A DNA stretch of 19,256 nt from positions 1 through 19,256 of the forward strand of contig CAZFKU010000026.1 in the NCBI GenBank assembly GCA_964518835.1. The letters run 5' to 3'. Positions within the stretch are counted from its first letter, which is position 1, and the number at the start of each line of letters is the position of its first letter. The translations under genes and the position numbers were made by a program. Below are positions 8,330 to 17,106 of this stretch, piece after piece. This stretch comes from AB-629-J13 sp964518835. Lineage in GTDB: Bacteria; Fidelibacterota; Marinisomatia; Marinisomatales; AB-629-J13. Below the pieces are notes generated by a model, which saw nothing but the letters and a program-made list of their open reading frames with translations, had not been told where the DNA came from and did no database searches.

Positions 8330-9389
8330 ATATTTAGTTCAATTCATGTTGTTATGTATGAGCTTATCGTCTGCTCAATCGCTAAAAAACCGTCTGCTTG
8401 TACCTCTTTATGTTTCGCCATCTGTTTCATTTGGTTATGATTCAAATTATTTAAAATTATCAACTTTAGAAATGGAAAGTTCAGGAACCAATTTGGAAGT
8501 CCTTGGAGACTCAAAATCCTTTGACAGTGACATCACCCGAATAAAAATGAAATTTTTATACAGTCCTGTTTTGTCTAACAGACATGAAACAAATATTAAT
8601 ATTCTTCTTACCCATTCGGTTTTTGGACAGTTAAATGAAAAATCCTATTCTCATTATTCCATGAATTTTGAACACCATTTAGGACCGTATAAATGGATAA
8701 AAATGGGATATGAATATTTACCCAATTATTTTATTCGGGATTACCGGGATCGGGATATTTCCGGGGATAACAGGTATTCATGCAATTTTTTCAGTGAGGA
8801 AATTTTTATTTCCTATTCGTTTCCCGTCAGCGAAATGACTTGGGTAAAACTGAAAACCACCGGTGTGAACGAATTCTACAATTCTCATTTTACGGAATAT
8901 GATCAACAGAAATTAATTGGGCAGATTAAATATCATTCCGGATTTTCTAAATGGACAAAATATTCAGTTTCACTCAGCCATGGACGCAGTAGAAATACAA
9001 CCTTTAACTCCGGACTGATCTCCACAGATGTTGACCGTTCCTATCTAATGGACAAATTAATTTTAAGAATTACCCACATTCAAAAATCTTTCCCCTTAAT
9101 TGAAAAAGTTGGTTTGTCCCTGTCTGCTGAACAGCGATTATATGAGTTGGGTACTTCAGAAGATTCTATTGACGATTGGAAATTTTACCTTGAATCTAAC
9201 TTTTTAATGTGGAGCAGGATTCATTTACATGACGATATAGGTCTGAAGGTATCTTATCAATTCAGGAATAGAGAAGCAGATTCAAATCCGTTGGGAGAGT
9301 TTTCCTGGATTGAGGAGGTAAAAGATTTTTCGAAACATGTGGTCTGGTTTGAGTTTTCCTATGATTTTGCTTTGGACTTATTTTACTGA
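8319..9389 (+). CDS. Probable outer-membrane beta-barrel protein of the pgs operon
   Basis: A 356-residue protein. The signal peptide MNSKYLVQFMLLCMSLSSA is followed by QS. The mature part is rich in Tyr, Phe and Trp with alternating hydrophobic and polar residues (for example KWIKMGYEYLPNYFIRDYRD around residues 125-145). Polar turns are frequent and there is no long hydrophobic helix. The last residues are ...DLFY, so the chain ends in an aromatic residue, the usual C-terminal signal for BAM-mediated barrel insertion. It overlaps the basic exported protein by 11 bases, and GGGTGA (8307-8312) lies 6 bases upstream of the ATG. The context suggests an outer-membrane partner for gamma-PGA passage or attachment, but no specific family was recognised. 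It could also be a generic barrel of unknown role. Confidence 0.8.
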   Translation: MNSKYLVQFMLLCMSLSSAQSLKNRLLVPLYVSPSVSFGYDSNYLKLSTLEMESSGTNLEVLGDSKSFDSDITRIKMKFLYSPVLSNRHETNINILLTHSVFGQLNEKSYSHYSMNFEHHLGPYKWIKMGYEYLPNYFIRDYRDRDISGDNRYSCNFFSEEIFISYSFPVSEMTWVKLKTTGVNEFYNSHFTEYDQQKLIGQIKYHSGFSKWTKYSVSLSHGRSRNTTFNSGLISTDVDRSYLMDKLILRITHIQKSFPLIEKVGLSLSAEQRLYELGTSEDSIDDWKFYLESNFLMWSRIHLHDDIGLKVSYQFRNREADSNPLGEFSWIEEVKDFSKHVVWFEFSYDFALDLFY

Positions 9390-9393
9390 TATC

Positions 9394-10614
9394 ATGAAAA
9401 ATTATTTAGTACTTATTCTGACTATTGCAATTTTTATTTCATGCCGAAAACCTGCTGATCCTGTTTTGGCGGAAAATCTGCTTTCCTACACTCATTGGGG
9501 AACTTTTGATGTAGGCGGTGAATGTCTTGATTTGGATATTTCTGACAGCATACTTGTGGTAGCAGCAAATTATAACGGTTTCTTTGTTTTATCGATTGAT
9601 TCTGCAAATCAGACTTTGGATACTTTATATCATGAAACAGATATGGATCCTACGGTGGGAGATAACCGTGCGGAAAGAATAACTCTGTCAAAAAAACACG
9701 GAATAATCTTTATTTTGGATAAATATGACAAAATCTGGATGCATAAATTGAACGGACCCCAATTTCTGGATAACTGGATAGGAAGCTGCACCTATGATGT
9801 TTGGTTAAGCACAGCCCTTGATGACCGGGAGGACGGAATAGGGATTTTCACATTGGTGAAACACAGTTCTGCCCAAAGTGATACAAGCGGAACAGTAGGG
9901 GATTATGATCAATATTCCACTTCATTGGTCTGGAAAAATTTAACGGATATAAATCCGGAAGATGTATTCTCAAACAGCGGTGTGCCCCTCTGCGAATACA
10001 CGGTTAATTTTTCCACCCTTCCTTCCGAAATTCATTTTTCCAATAATTTACTGAGTGTAACAAACGGTGAATTAGGCGTGATAGTATTAAAACAAACAGA
10101 AGAAAATATTTGCGTAGATGAAAACGGGGATATCATTGAGGAATTTAGTCCGACAAATGATTTATCTGCTGATAGGACTACGTGTGAAAATCCACCATTT
10201 CTGGGAGGATTTAATGGAGATTTTGAACCGGAAGGCGGATTTATCCCATCGAGTTTTTCTTCATTTGATACTCCGGGAGAGGTGAAAACCGTATTTTCAT
10301 TTGAAAATACTATTTTAGCAGGCTTATCTAAAAGCAACGGCTGTCATATTCAATTTATTGAAGAGGACGGAAGTTTGTCAAATCATTACATGATTGCCCA
10401 GGGGAACTCTGTGTACGGCATTGATTATGATGATGATATTTTAGCCATTGCCTGCGGTCATGACGGAATTCTTCTTTATGAATGGGACGGATTAGGACTG
10501 CCTTCTTTACTGGGAAGGATCAGTACAAGTTATGCGAACAAAATTAAAGTAAACAATAATCGAGTCTTCGTTGCGACGGAAGACGGAATTGACATATTTG
10601 AAATAGAAAGGTAG
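9394..10614 (+). CDS. Lipoprotein with beta-propeller (LVIVD-like) repeats
   Basis: A 406-residue protein. The frame is open further upstream (ATG at 9337), but that start falls inside the barrel gene and reads its out-of-frame tail. The ATG at 9394 gives MKNYLVLILTIAIFISC, a lipoprotein signal with Cys17 as the lipidation site. The lipobox is slightly unusual (FISC, with Phe at -3). The mature chain has blade-like repeats such as ILVVAANYNGFFVLSID, NLLSVTNGELGVIVL, ILAIACGHDGILLYEWD and RVFVATEDGIDIFEI, resembling LVIVD beta-propeller repeats. It is acidic and Cys-containing. It starts 4 bases after the barrel stop, so it is probably co-transcribed with the pgs genes. It could sit on the inner face of the outer membrane or on the cell surface. 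No enzymatic motif is visible. Confidence 0.82.
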   Translation: MKNYLVLILTIAIFISCRKPADPVLAENLLSYTHWGTFDVGGECLDLDISDSILVVAANYNGFFVLSIDSANQTLDTLYHETDMDPTVGDNRAERITLSKKHGIIFILDKYDKIWMHKLNGPQFLDNWIGSCTYDVWLSTALDDREDGIGIFTLVKHSSAQSDTSGTVGDYDQYSTSLVWKNLTDINPEDVFSNSGVPLCEYTVNFSTLPSEIHFSNNLLSVTNGELGVIVLKQTEENICVDENGDIIEEFSPTNDLSADRTTCENPPFLGGFNGDFEPEGGFIPSSFSSFDTPGEVKTVFSFENTILAGLSKSNGCHIQFIEEDGSLSNHYMIAQGNSVYGIDYDDDILAIACGHDGILLYEWDGLGLPSLLGRISTSYANKIKVNNNRVFVATEDGIDIFEIER

Positions 10615-10618
10615 ATTA

Positions 10619-13600
10619 ATGAAAAATAGTAATAAAAAAATCATAGAAAACTTTGGCAAACCATTGAAATGGTTTAAAACTATAAAGAAGTATTTTTACC
10701 TACGAATTAATTCGTGGGTTAAGAGAAAAAATATGATTAGAAACCGTTTTAACGGTTTATCTAAATTGAGAATACCACAAAAGATATTCTTATTAACACC
10801 CTGTTTATACACCTTCACATTTGCCCAGTTCGACTGGATTAATGATGGCGTTCCTTTGAGACAGGGTGTCCACATCGAGTGGCAGAGAACAGGAGATATT
10901 ACTCCGGATGGTGAAATGATCTTTGCCTGGTCTGATACACGCAATGGAATTCGGGATATTTTTGCCCAGAAAGTAAACTCAAACGGTGAAAAATTATGGA
11001 GTTCTGATGGAATCGCTGTAGTAACAGCCGAAGGAAGGCAGGAAGATCCCATCCTTATCTCCGATGAAAATGGGGGCGCTTTTGTGATCTGGGCAGATTA
11101 TAAGAATGAACCGGATACAGAAGGAGATGTGTACGGTCAGCACATCCTTTCAGATGGATCATTAGCCTGGGATGAATCGGGAATTGCACTGACCAATAAA
11201 TCCGGAAGGCAAACATCTCTGAACATGTGCAGTGACGGAGAAGGTGGTGTATTTGCCATCTGGAAAGATTTTGAACCCAGTTCATATGGTCATATTTACG
11301 GAACACATATTTCATCGGATGGAACAATTGTAAATCAGGGTGAAGGCCTCCCTATCGTTGAATTTAATTCGTATAAAGGATTTGCCAGTTTGGAATACGG
11401 AGGAACCGGAAGTGCTGTTCTTATTTGGCAGGATGAACGGTTTGGAAATGGAAATGGAATGTGGGATGAAGGTGAACCTTTTTCCGATGATAATGAGAAT
11501 GGAGTGTGGGATGAAGGAGAATGGTATGAGGAATTGAATGGTGTAGATTTATTCAGCCAGAGAATCTCCCATGAAAATGGTGAGCTGACAGTCCATTGGA
11601 GTACCCCAGAAGAAGGGGGGAAACATATTTGCAATTCTTTGAAGGATCAAATAAATCCAAGAGTAACTCATTTCAATGAATTTAAAACGGTCATTGTTTG
11701 GGAAGATAATCGCATTAACGGACTGACAGGAAATTCCAAAAACGATATTTACATCCAGATTCTGGATGAGTCCGGGGAAAATCTATTGACAGAAAATGGA
11801 GAACCTATCAGTGAGGGAAACTGGGTGAAGCAGTTGCCCAGGGTAAAAACAGACGGTACATTCGCATTTGTTGTGTGGGAGGATGAACGTCAATCTCCTA
11901 ATTGGCTGTACAAATCAGATATATTTGGTCAAAAAGTGGATATGAACGGTGCTGTCAGCTGGACTGAAAATGGCAGACAGATCGTTTCTTACGAACGAAA
12001 ACAGGAACAAGTCAGACTAACTCCTGATGGAATGGGCGGCGTGTATATCGGCTGGGAAGATGAGCGGTTAGATTCCACACCTGAAATCGAAATATACTTG
12101 CAGCATATTGATGCTTCCGGAAATGAATTAGCCGAAAATGGCATTTCGATTTGTTCAGCAGATTACAAACAAATAGCACCGCTATTAAAGGAAGACGGAT
12201 CCGGAGGTGTTTATATTTTATGGGAAGACCAAAGGACGGGAAGCGCAGGAATTTACCTTCAGCATTTAAACAGTTCACAGGAACTCAGTTTAGCTGAGGA
12301 TGGAGAGGAACAATATTATGGTATTGGAACTGACAGCGGTGGACATTCCTATTCTATGGGATCACTGTATTTGGACGAAGATGAAAATTTACTCTACTGG
12401 CAGGATCTTAGAAGCGGGAAAATGTCATACGGTCAAAAAATTTCATCCAATTTTGGAAATGAAGCATTGGATAATGGGACGAAGTTATGCAGTGATCCAT
12501 ACCAGAGTATTGAAGCGCAATATGGTGAAGCATCAAAAATAAAAGTGGAAAAAAACGCAACGAATTTACTTTTAGGATATCTCAATGATGAATCAGAATA
12601 TTTGGCATCTTACCAGCATCTGAATTTAGATCTTAGTTGGAATGATGAAGGTGCAGGTCAATTCGTGGACCCGGGATTTGACTCACAACCTGCATTCGAT
12701 ATCGTGGTTGGAGAAGACGGATATTTTTACTATGTATATTCCAAATGGATTGATTTTTTAGGACCCTATTTTACAGATATATTTATTCAAAAATTTGATT
12801 CAAATGGCAACCCCCAATGGGAATCTCCCATTCGATTAACTGAGGAACCCGGCGAAGAGAACGTTAAATCATTGCACCCTCTATCAGGTGGTGGGTGTGT
12901 GGTTCTTTATGAATTCAGTTCCGGAGGATATATTACCATTAGATCTATTGGGGTAACTCCTGAAGGAACTATGGCTTCGGGATGGGAATCCAGTCCTGTT
13001 GATTTAACCAGTATATCTAATGTGAACCAGTATTATGAAGGCTCTATTCATACCGGTGAATTTGTCTTTATCAGTTGGAAAGACACCCGGGGAGACGGAT
13101 ATGATGTGTACGGGCAATTTCTCGGAATGGATGGGACTCTTCTGGGAAATGAAGATGGAATCGAAATAGCAGGATATATGAATGACCAGGACAATTCCAC
13201 CGTAGCTCTGAATAATCAGGGAAATGAAATAGCAGTGTGCTGGGAAGATAACCAGTATGGCAACGATGCAGATATTAATTGTTCATTCATAAATCTGTCT
13301 AATTATGAAGTTGGAGAGTTGATTCATGTAGCGCAGACTGATGATGAGGAAATGAATCCTTTTGTTCATACTTCCATAAACGGCACCTACCTTATTACGT
13401 GGGAGAACAGAGTGGGGGGTCTTGATACGGATATTTTTTATCAGGAATTGAATAACGGAATTAATGTCCATGATGAAAATGGAATTTCCGTTTGCGGCGC
13501 TCCTTTTGACCAAATGAATCCCCAAATTGATTTGTACTCTGAAACAGACAACTCCTACATTATTTTTTGGGACGATAAACGCAGTACAGGAAAAGCGGAA

Positions 13601-14722
13601 TTGACCAATATATTTTGTCAGTCTGTCTCTCTCAGTTCTGAAGGAGGAATGGAAATTTCATATATGAATGACTGGAATCTTATAGGACTGCCAATGGTGG
13701 TACCGGATAATTCCTACATAGCGATTTTCCCAGATGCCATTCCCGGAACTCTTTATTCATTTGAAGGAACTTATACTCAAGTTCAAGAGCTTGATCATGG
13801 CACGGGGTACTGGCTGAGATTTGAAAATTCGGGTAGTACGACTTTAACCGGAGAATCACTAAATAATCTTACAGTGAGTCTGGCTACGGATTGGAATTTG
13901 ATCTCAGGAGTCACCCAAAGTATTGATTTTAGTCAGGTTGATGATCCGGATGGCATTATCGTACCCGGTACCCTGTACGGTTTCAGCGGAACTTATGAAC
14001 AGGCATCATCTTTGGAACCGGGAAAAGGATATTGGGTAAGGACTACATCTTCCGGAGATATAATCATTTCGTCAAGTTCCCGTAGAGTGATAACATCATT
14101 CCGGAATGAATTGGCGGATGCAAATAAAATCAGAATAAACGGGTTAACTTTGTATTTTGGTAAAGAGGTTGGAGAGAATGAAAAATTGAGTTACAGTCTT
14201 CCGCCAAAACCACCATCAGGAGCAAAAGACATTCGTTTTGCTGGAGATACTAAACTCTGTTCATCGGATGAATGTATAATTGAAGTGATGAATAACGGAC
14301 AACCATTGATAGCTGAATGTGATGTGAAAGATGGTGAAGAATGGGAAATTATAGATAAAAGCGGAAAAGTATTTAAGTGTGAAGGTGTTCAGGTTTTGGA
14401 GATTGAGAGCAAATCAAAAACTTTTGTTTTGAAAAAATCCACCACTCCTCAAACCCCCACAGAATTTTTGTTATTTCCTGCTTATCCCAATCCGTTTAAT
14501 CCGGTGACAACCATTCAGTATTCTGTCCCGGATTTGTCAGAAGTGAATATTTCCATTTTTGATGTACAGGGACGGTTGATTGAAACCATTGTTAACGAAG
14601 AACTTTCCCCGGGGAATTACAGCATTTGGTGGGATGCATCCAGCTATTCCAGCGGGGTGTATTTTTATTCCATTGAAGCAGGTCAATTCCGGGATATGAA
14701 GAAAATGGTGTTGGTAAAATAG
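10619..14722 (+). CDS. Large T9SS cargo protein with tandem WxD repeats
   Basis: 1367 residues if translation starts at 10619, where GAAAGG (10606-10611) gives a good ribosome site. Alternatives are the ATG at 10733 or the TTG at 10766. The last gives a compact signal peptide, MRIPQKIFLLTPCLYTFTFA then QFDW. Residues about 100-1000 hold at least 13 copies of a repeat with [IVF]xW[SEQK]D.R followed by DI[FY]xQ and a DxxG turn. Trp positions include 104, 158, 215, 270, 361, 420, 479, 535, 594, 820, 875, 928 and 984, which suggests one or two beta-propellers. An acidic insert with two NG[MV]WDEGE units lies at about 277-303. Residues 1012-1280 are a double WNLI...YW[LV]R module also found in the C25 gene at the window start. 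The T9SS type A tail (YPNPFNPVT) covers 1284-1367. A surface or released protein of unknown function; the start remains uncertain. Confidence 0.88.
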   Translation: MKNSNKKIIENFGKPLKWFKTIKKYFYLRINSWVKRKNMIRNRFNGLSKLRIPQKIFLLTPCLYTFTFAQFDWINDGVPLRQGVHIEWQRTGDITPDGEMIFAWSDTRNGIRDIFAQKVNSNGEKLWSSDGIAVVTAEGRQEDPILISDENGGAFVIWADYKNEPDTEGDVYGQHILSDGSLAWDESGIALTNKSGRQTSLNMCSDGEGGVFAIWKDFEPSSYGHIYGTHISSDGTIVNQGEGLPIVEFNSYKGFASLEYGGTGSAVLIWQDERFGNGNGMWDEGEPFSDDNENGVWDEGEWYEELNGVDLFSQRISHENGELTVHWSTPEEGGKHICNSLKDQINPRVTHFNEFKTVIVWEDNRINGLTGNSKNDIYIQILDESGENLLTENGEPISEGNWVKQLPRVKTDGTFAFVVWEDERQSPNWLYKSDIFGQKVDMNGAVSWTENGRQIVSYERKQEQVRLTPDGMGGVYIGWEDERLDSTPEIEIYLQHIDASGNELAENGISICSADYKQIAPLLKEDGSGGVYILWEDQRTGSAGIYLQHLNSSQELSLAEDGEEQYYGIGTDSGGHSYSMGSLYLDEDENLLYWQDLRSGKMSYGQKISSNFGNEALDNGTKLCSDPYQSIEAQYGEASKIKVEKNATNLLLGYLNDESEYLASYQHLNLDLSWNDEGAGQFVDPGFDSQPAFDIVVGEDGYFYYVYSKWIDFLGPYFTDIFIQKFDSNGNPQWESPIRLTEEPGEENVKSLHPLSGGGCVVLYEFSSGGYITIRSIGVTPEGTMASGWESSPVDLTSISNVNQYYEGSIHTGEFVFISWKDTRGDGYDVYGQFLGMDGTLLGNEDGIEIAGYMNDQDNSTVALNNQGNEIAVCWEDNQYGNDADINCSFINLSNYEVGELIHVAQTDDEEMNPFVHTSINGTYLITWENRVGGLDTDIFYQELNNGINVHDENGISVCGAPFDQMNPQIDLYSETDNSYIIFWDDKRSTGKAELTNIFCQSVSLSSEGGMEISYMNDWNLIGLPMVVPDNSYIAIFPDAIPGTLYSFEGTYTQVQELDHGTGYWLRFENSGSTTLTGESLNNLTVSLATDWNLISGVTQSIDFSQVDDPDGIIVPGTLYGFSGTYEQASSLEPGKGYWVRTTSSGDIIISSSSRRVITSFRNELADANKIRINGLTLYFGKEVGENEKLSYSLPPKPPSGAKDIRFAGDTKLCSSDECIIEVMNNGQPLIAECDVKDGEEWEIIDKSGKVFKCEGVQVLEIESKSKTFVLKKSTTPQTPTEFLLFPAYPNPFNPVTTIQYSVPDLSEVNISIFDVQGRLIETIVNEELSPGNYSIWWDASSYSSGVYFYSIEAGQFRDMKKMVLVK
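10658..10758 (+). repeat. Three phased palindromes (REP-like cluster) at the 5' end of the WxD-repeat gene
   Basis: Three near-perfect palindromes lie in tandem. The first is AAACCATTGAAATGGTTT (10658-10675), the second CCTACGAATTAATTCGTGGG (10699-10718, one T/G mismatch pair) and the third AAACCGTTTTAACGGTTT (10741-10758). Their centres are 42 and 41 bases apart. The first and third share the form AAACCRTTNNAAYGGTTT. As RNA each would fold into a 7-9 bp stem with a four-base loop. The first and third copies start 83 bases apart, so they fall in different codon phases, and their similarity is not due to a shared peptide. They look like REP/BIME-type repeats or an in-frame palindromic insertion. 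A structured leader or a regulator-binding array is also possible. Confidence 0.65.
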
Positions 14723-14740
14723 TCTCCGAATTAAATTGTG

Positions 14741-17095
14741 ATGATGAAATATTTTAAACACTTCATCTTCATCGGTTTGGTTTTACCCCTTTTTTCTCAG
14801 GAAAATGCTCTACCTGGTTTTTACCATACTTATGAGGAAATTGAGTCTCAGTTGAATGCCTGGGATGAGGAATTTGGAAATACTCCTACCGGTTACGGAA
14901 TCATTTTTCATAAAGAGATAATCGGATATTCAACCGAAGAAAATTTACCATTCTGGGCTGTAAAAATTTCCGATAATGCTGATGTGGATGAGGACGAAGC
15001 CCGGATTCTTATTTTAGGTCAATGCCATGCGGAAGAAATTTATGGAGTTGAAATTTCAATGGCTCTCATCAATTGTTTTTTAAATACCGGAATCCAGGAA
15101 TGTTTTTCAACCACACTTGCAACCCAGGTATTGCAAAATCTCCAAAACTTGGAAATTTGGGTTGTTCCCACGCACAATCCGGAAGGATTGAGGGTTGTCC
15201 ATGGATACGAAGAAACAGTTGATGACAGCACACAATGGATACAGGACGTAAGTTACCGCAAGAACAAAAGGGATGTGAACAATAATGGAATCTTTAGCTT
15301 TGATAATACCGTAGAAGCAGGCAGTGATTCTGACGGTGTGGATTTAAACCGGAATTATGATTTTAACTGGATATTTGGTGATGATAAGTTTGTGGAGGAT
15401 TGCAGTGGGAGTTACTGTTCCCATTTTGATTATTATCGAGGTGAAGCGCCCTTTTCCGAATTGGAAAATCAGGCAATACGGGATTTTGCTATCGAAAAAC
15501 AATTTCTGGTTTCCATTGCTTATCACAGTTCCAGATCGGGGAATGTTTCTGAAAAAGTCATTTATTCATGGGAATGGGATGAAACAAAATTTTCACCGGA
15601 TTTTGATGTAATAGATGATATTGGAGAAAAATTATCAAACCAAATCTTTAAAGATGCCATGGACGGTTCTACCTATACACCTACAACCAGTAAGAGCAGG
15701 AAGGGAAACGCCCATGACTGGTTTTATACAGAAACGGGATGTATTCAATATTTGATTGAGGTAGGGACAGCCAATATGCAGTCCACAGACAGTACCCATG
15801 TGTATCAGATCATAGAAGATAATATGAATGGTGCATTTTATTTGTTAGCAAGAGCCCGGGGAAATTCCAACAATGCAGATAAATTCCAGGTAACCGGAAT
15901 TGTTACCGCTGGCAATACAGGAGAGCTTGTTCATGCTGAAGTAAAAATATTGGAAATGGATGGAGGAGTCCTCAAACCCAGGTTCACAGATAGTTTCGGC
16001 AGATTTCGGAGATTGTTAAATGAGGGGAATTATACACTAAAAGTTTCTGCCCAGGGGTTTGAGGATTATGAACAATCATTCTATTCCTCCAGTTCGCAGG
16101 TAACTGAAATGAATGTGGTTCTCGATCCACTCCCCACTCACAATTTCACCTTGGAACTCACAGTGCCAGATGGAAATCCAAGTTCACTGCAGTTATTTCG
16201 TAAAACAAATTTAAAGACGGACACACTGAATATATCTGAGAATGGAAATATTTTTGAATGGTATGAGGATTATTACACAATTACAATTTTAGGAGAAGGA
16301 TTGACTCCCTCTGTTTTTGATTTAGATCTCACTCAGGATGAAAACGTCTCTGTTACTCTTTTTGAACAGGAAATTATCTGGGAAGATAATTTTGAAGATT
16401 TGGACAAATGGTCACATCCCATTTTATTTTGGGATGCTTCCGGTGTACTTCGCTCCCAAACAGATTTGACTTATGATAATTCACTTGAATCCGCCATAAT
16501 ATCATCTGAACTCATTCATGTTGATGAAGAAACGAATGCTGTTTTTGAGCTGAGTTTAAAATATGAATTGGAGTGGGATAATGACTCCTTATCCCTCGGA
16601 ATAAATGATATCAATGAGAATCGGATTTTCTGGCTGAACCATTGGACGTATCAAAACTGGGTTGAACACACAGAGTATATCCCTGTAACCCTTGAAGCAG
16701 GAGGTAATTATTTTGTTGTGATTCGATTAAAAACCGATGAAAATGTCAATTACCGTGGTGTGGAAATGGAATCATTAACTTTAATGAAGGGATCGACTAC
16801 AGAGTTAGGTATTGATTCTTCAATTCCGATTCAATTTGGATTGAGTCAAAACCACCCGAATCCTTTCAATGCAGAAACTAAAATCACCTTCTCCTTGCCG
16901 TCCCAGGAAAAAATAAATCTCACCATTTACAATTTACAGGGGAAAATGGTCAATCAATTGATAAGAGAAAAACAGTTCGAAAAGGGAATTTATACCATTC
17001 CTTTTAATGCTGGTCATCTCAGCAGCGGAATATATTTTTATTCAGTGACCAGTGAAGGTCAATCAATTTCAAGGAAAATGATAATATTAAAATGA
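14741..17095 (+). CDS. Secreted M14-family zinc carboxypeptidase with T9SS sorting domain
   Basis: About 784 residues. A GTG at 14738 and ATGs at 14741 and 14744 are in frame, and no Shine-Dalgarno sequence separates them. Numbering from the GTG, the signal peptide is about 1-20 (KHFIFIGLVLPLFS). The M14 domain covers about 28-375. Zinc ligands are H97 and E100 (GQCHAEE) and H263 (AYHS). The substrate-binding DLNRNYD motif (202-208) includes R205. The catalytic Glu is E341 (LIEVGT). All key M14 residues are therefore present. A carboxypeptidase-regulatory-like beta domain follows (about 383-465), then two beta domains (the second, about 540-690, resembles MAM/jelly-roll modules), and a T9SS type A tail (about 697-785, HPNPFN). 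It begins 18-21 bases after the WxD-repeat gene. It probably trims peptides outside the cell. Activity on gamma-PGA is only a speculation from its position. Confidence 0.93.
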   Translation: MMKYFKHFIFIGLVLPLFSQENALPGFYHTYEEIESQLNAWDEEFGNTPTGYGIIFHKEIIGYSTEENLPFWAVKISDNADVDEDEARILILGQCHAEEIYGVEISMALINCFLNTGIQECFSTTLATQVLQNLQNLEIWVVPTHNPEGLRVVHGYEETVDDSTQWIQDVSYRKNKRDVNNNGIFSFDNTVEAGSDSDGVDLNRNYDFNWIFGDDKFVEDCSGSYCSHFDYYRGEAPFSELENQAIRDFAIEKQFLVSIAYHSSRSGNVSEKVIYSWEWDETKFSPDFDVIDDIGEKLSNQIFKDAMDGSTYTPTTSKSRKGNAHDWFYTETGCIQYLIEVGTANMQSTDSTHVYQIIEDNMNGAFYLLARARGNSNNADKFQVTGIVTAGNTGELVHAEVKILEMDGGVLKPRFTDSFGRFRRLLNEGNYTLKVSAQGFEDYEQSFYSSSSQVTEMNVVLDPLPTHNFTLELTVPDGNPSSLQLFRKTNLKTDTLNISENGNIFEWYEDYYTITILGEGLTPSVFDLDLTQDENVSVTLFEQEIIWEDNFEDLDKWSHPILFWDASGVLRSQTDLTYDNSLESAIISSELIHVDEETNAVFELSLKYELEWDNDSLSLGINDINENRIFWLNHWTYQNWVEHTEYIPVTLEAGGNYFVVIRLKTDENVNYRGVEMESLTLMKGSTTELGIDSSIPIQFGLSQNHPNPFNAETKITFSLPSQEKINLTIYNLQGKMVNQLIREKQFEKGIYTIPFNAGHLSSGIYFYSVTSEGQSISRKMIILK

Positions 17096-17106
17096 GGAAG
17101 GTATTC

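Noticed and set aside
9337..9393. Upstream ATG for the lipoprotein gene
   Set aside because: It would read out of frame through the end of the barrel gene and bury the lipoprotein signal 19 residues into the chain. The ATG at 9394 places Cys17 correctly.
12300..12542. Small + strand open frame inside the WxD-repeat gene
   Set aside because: It overlaps a well-supported repeat region in another frame and has no domain or signal; it is a shadow.
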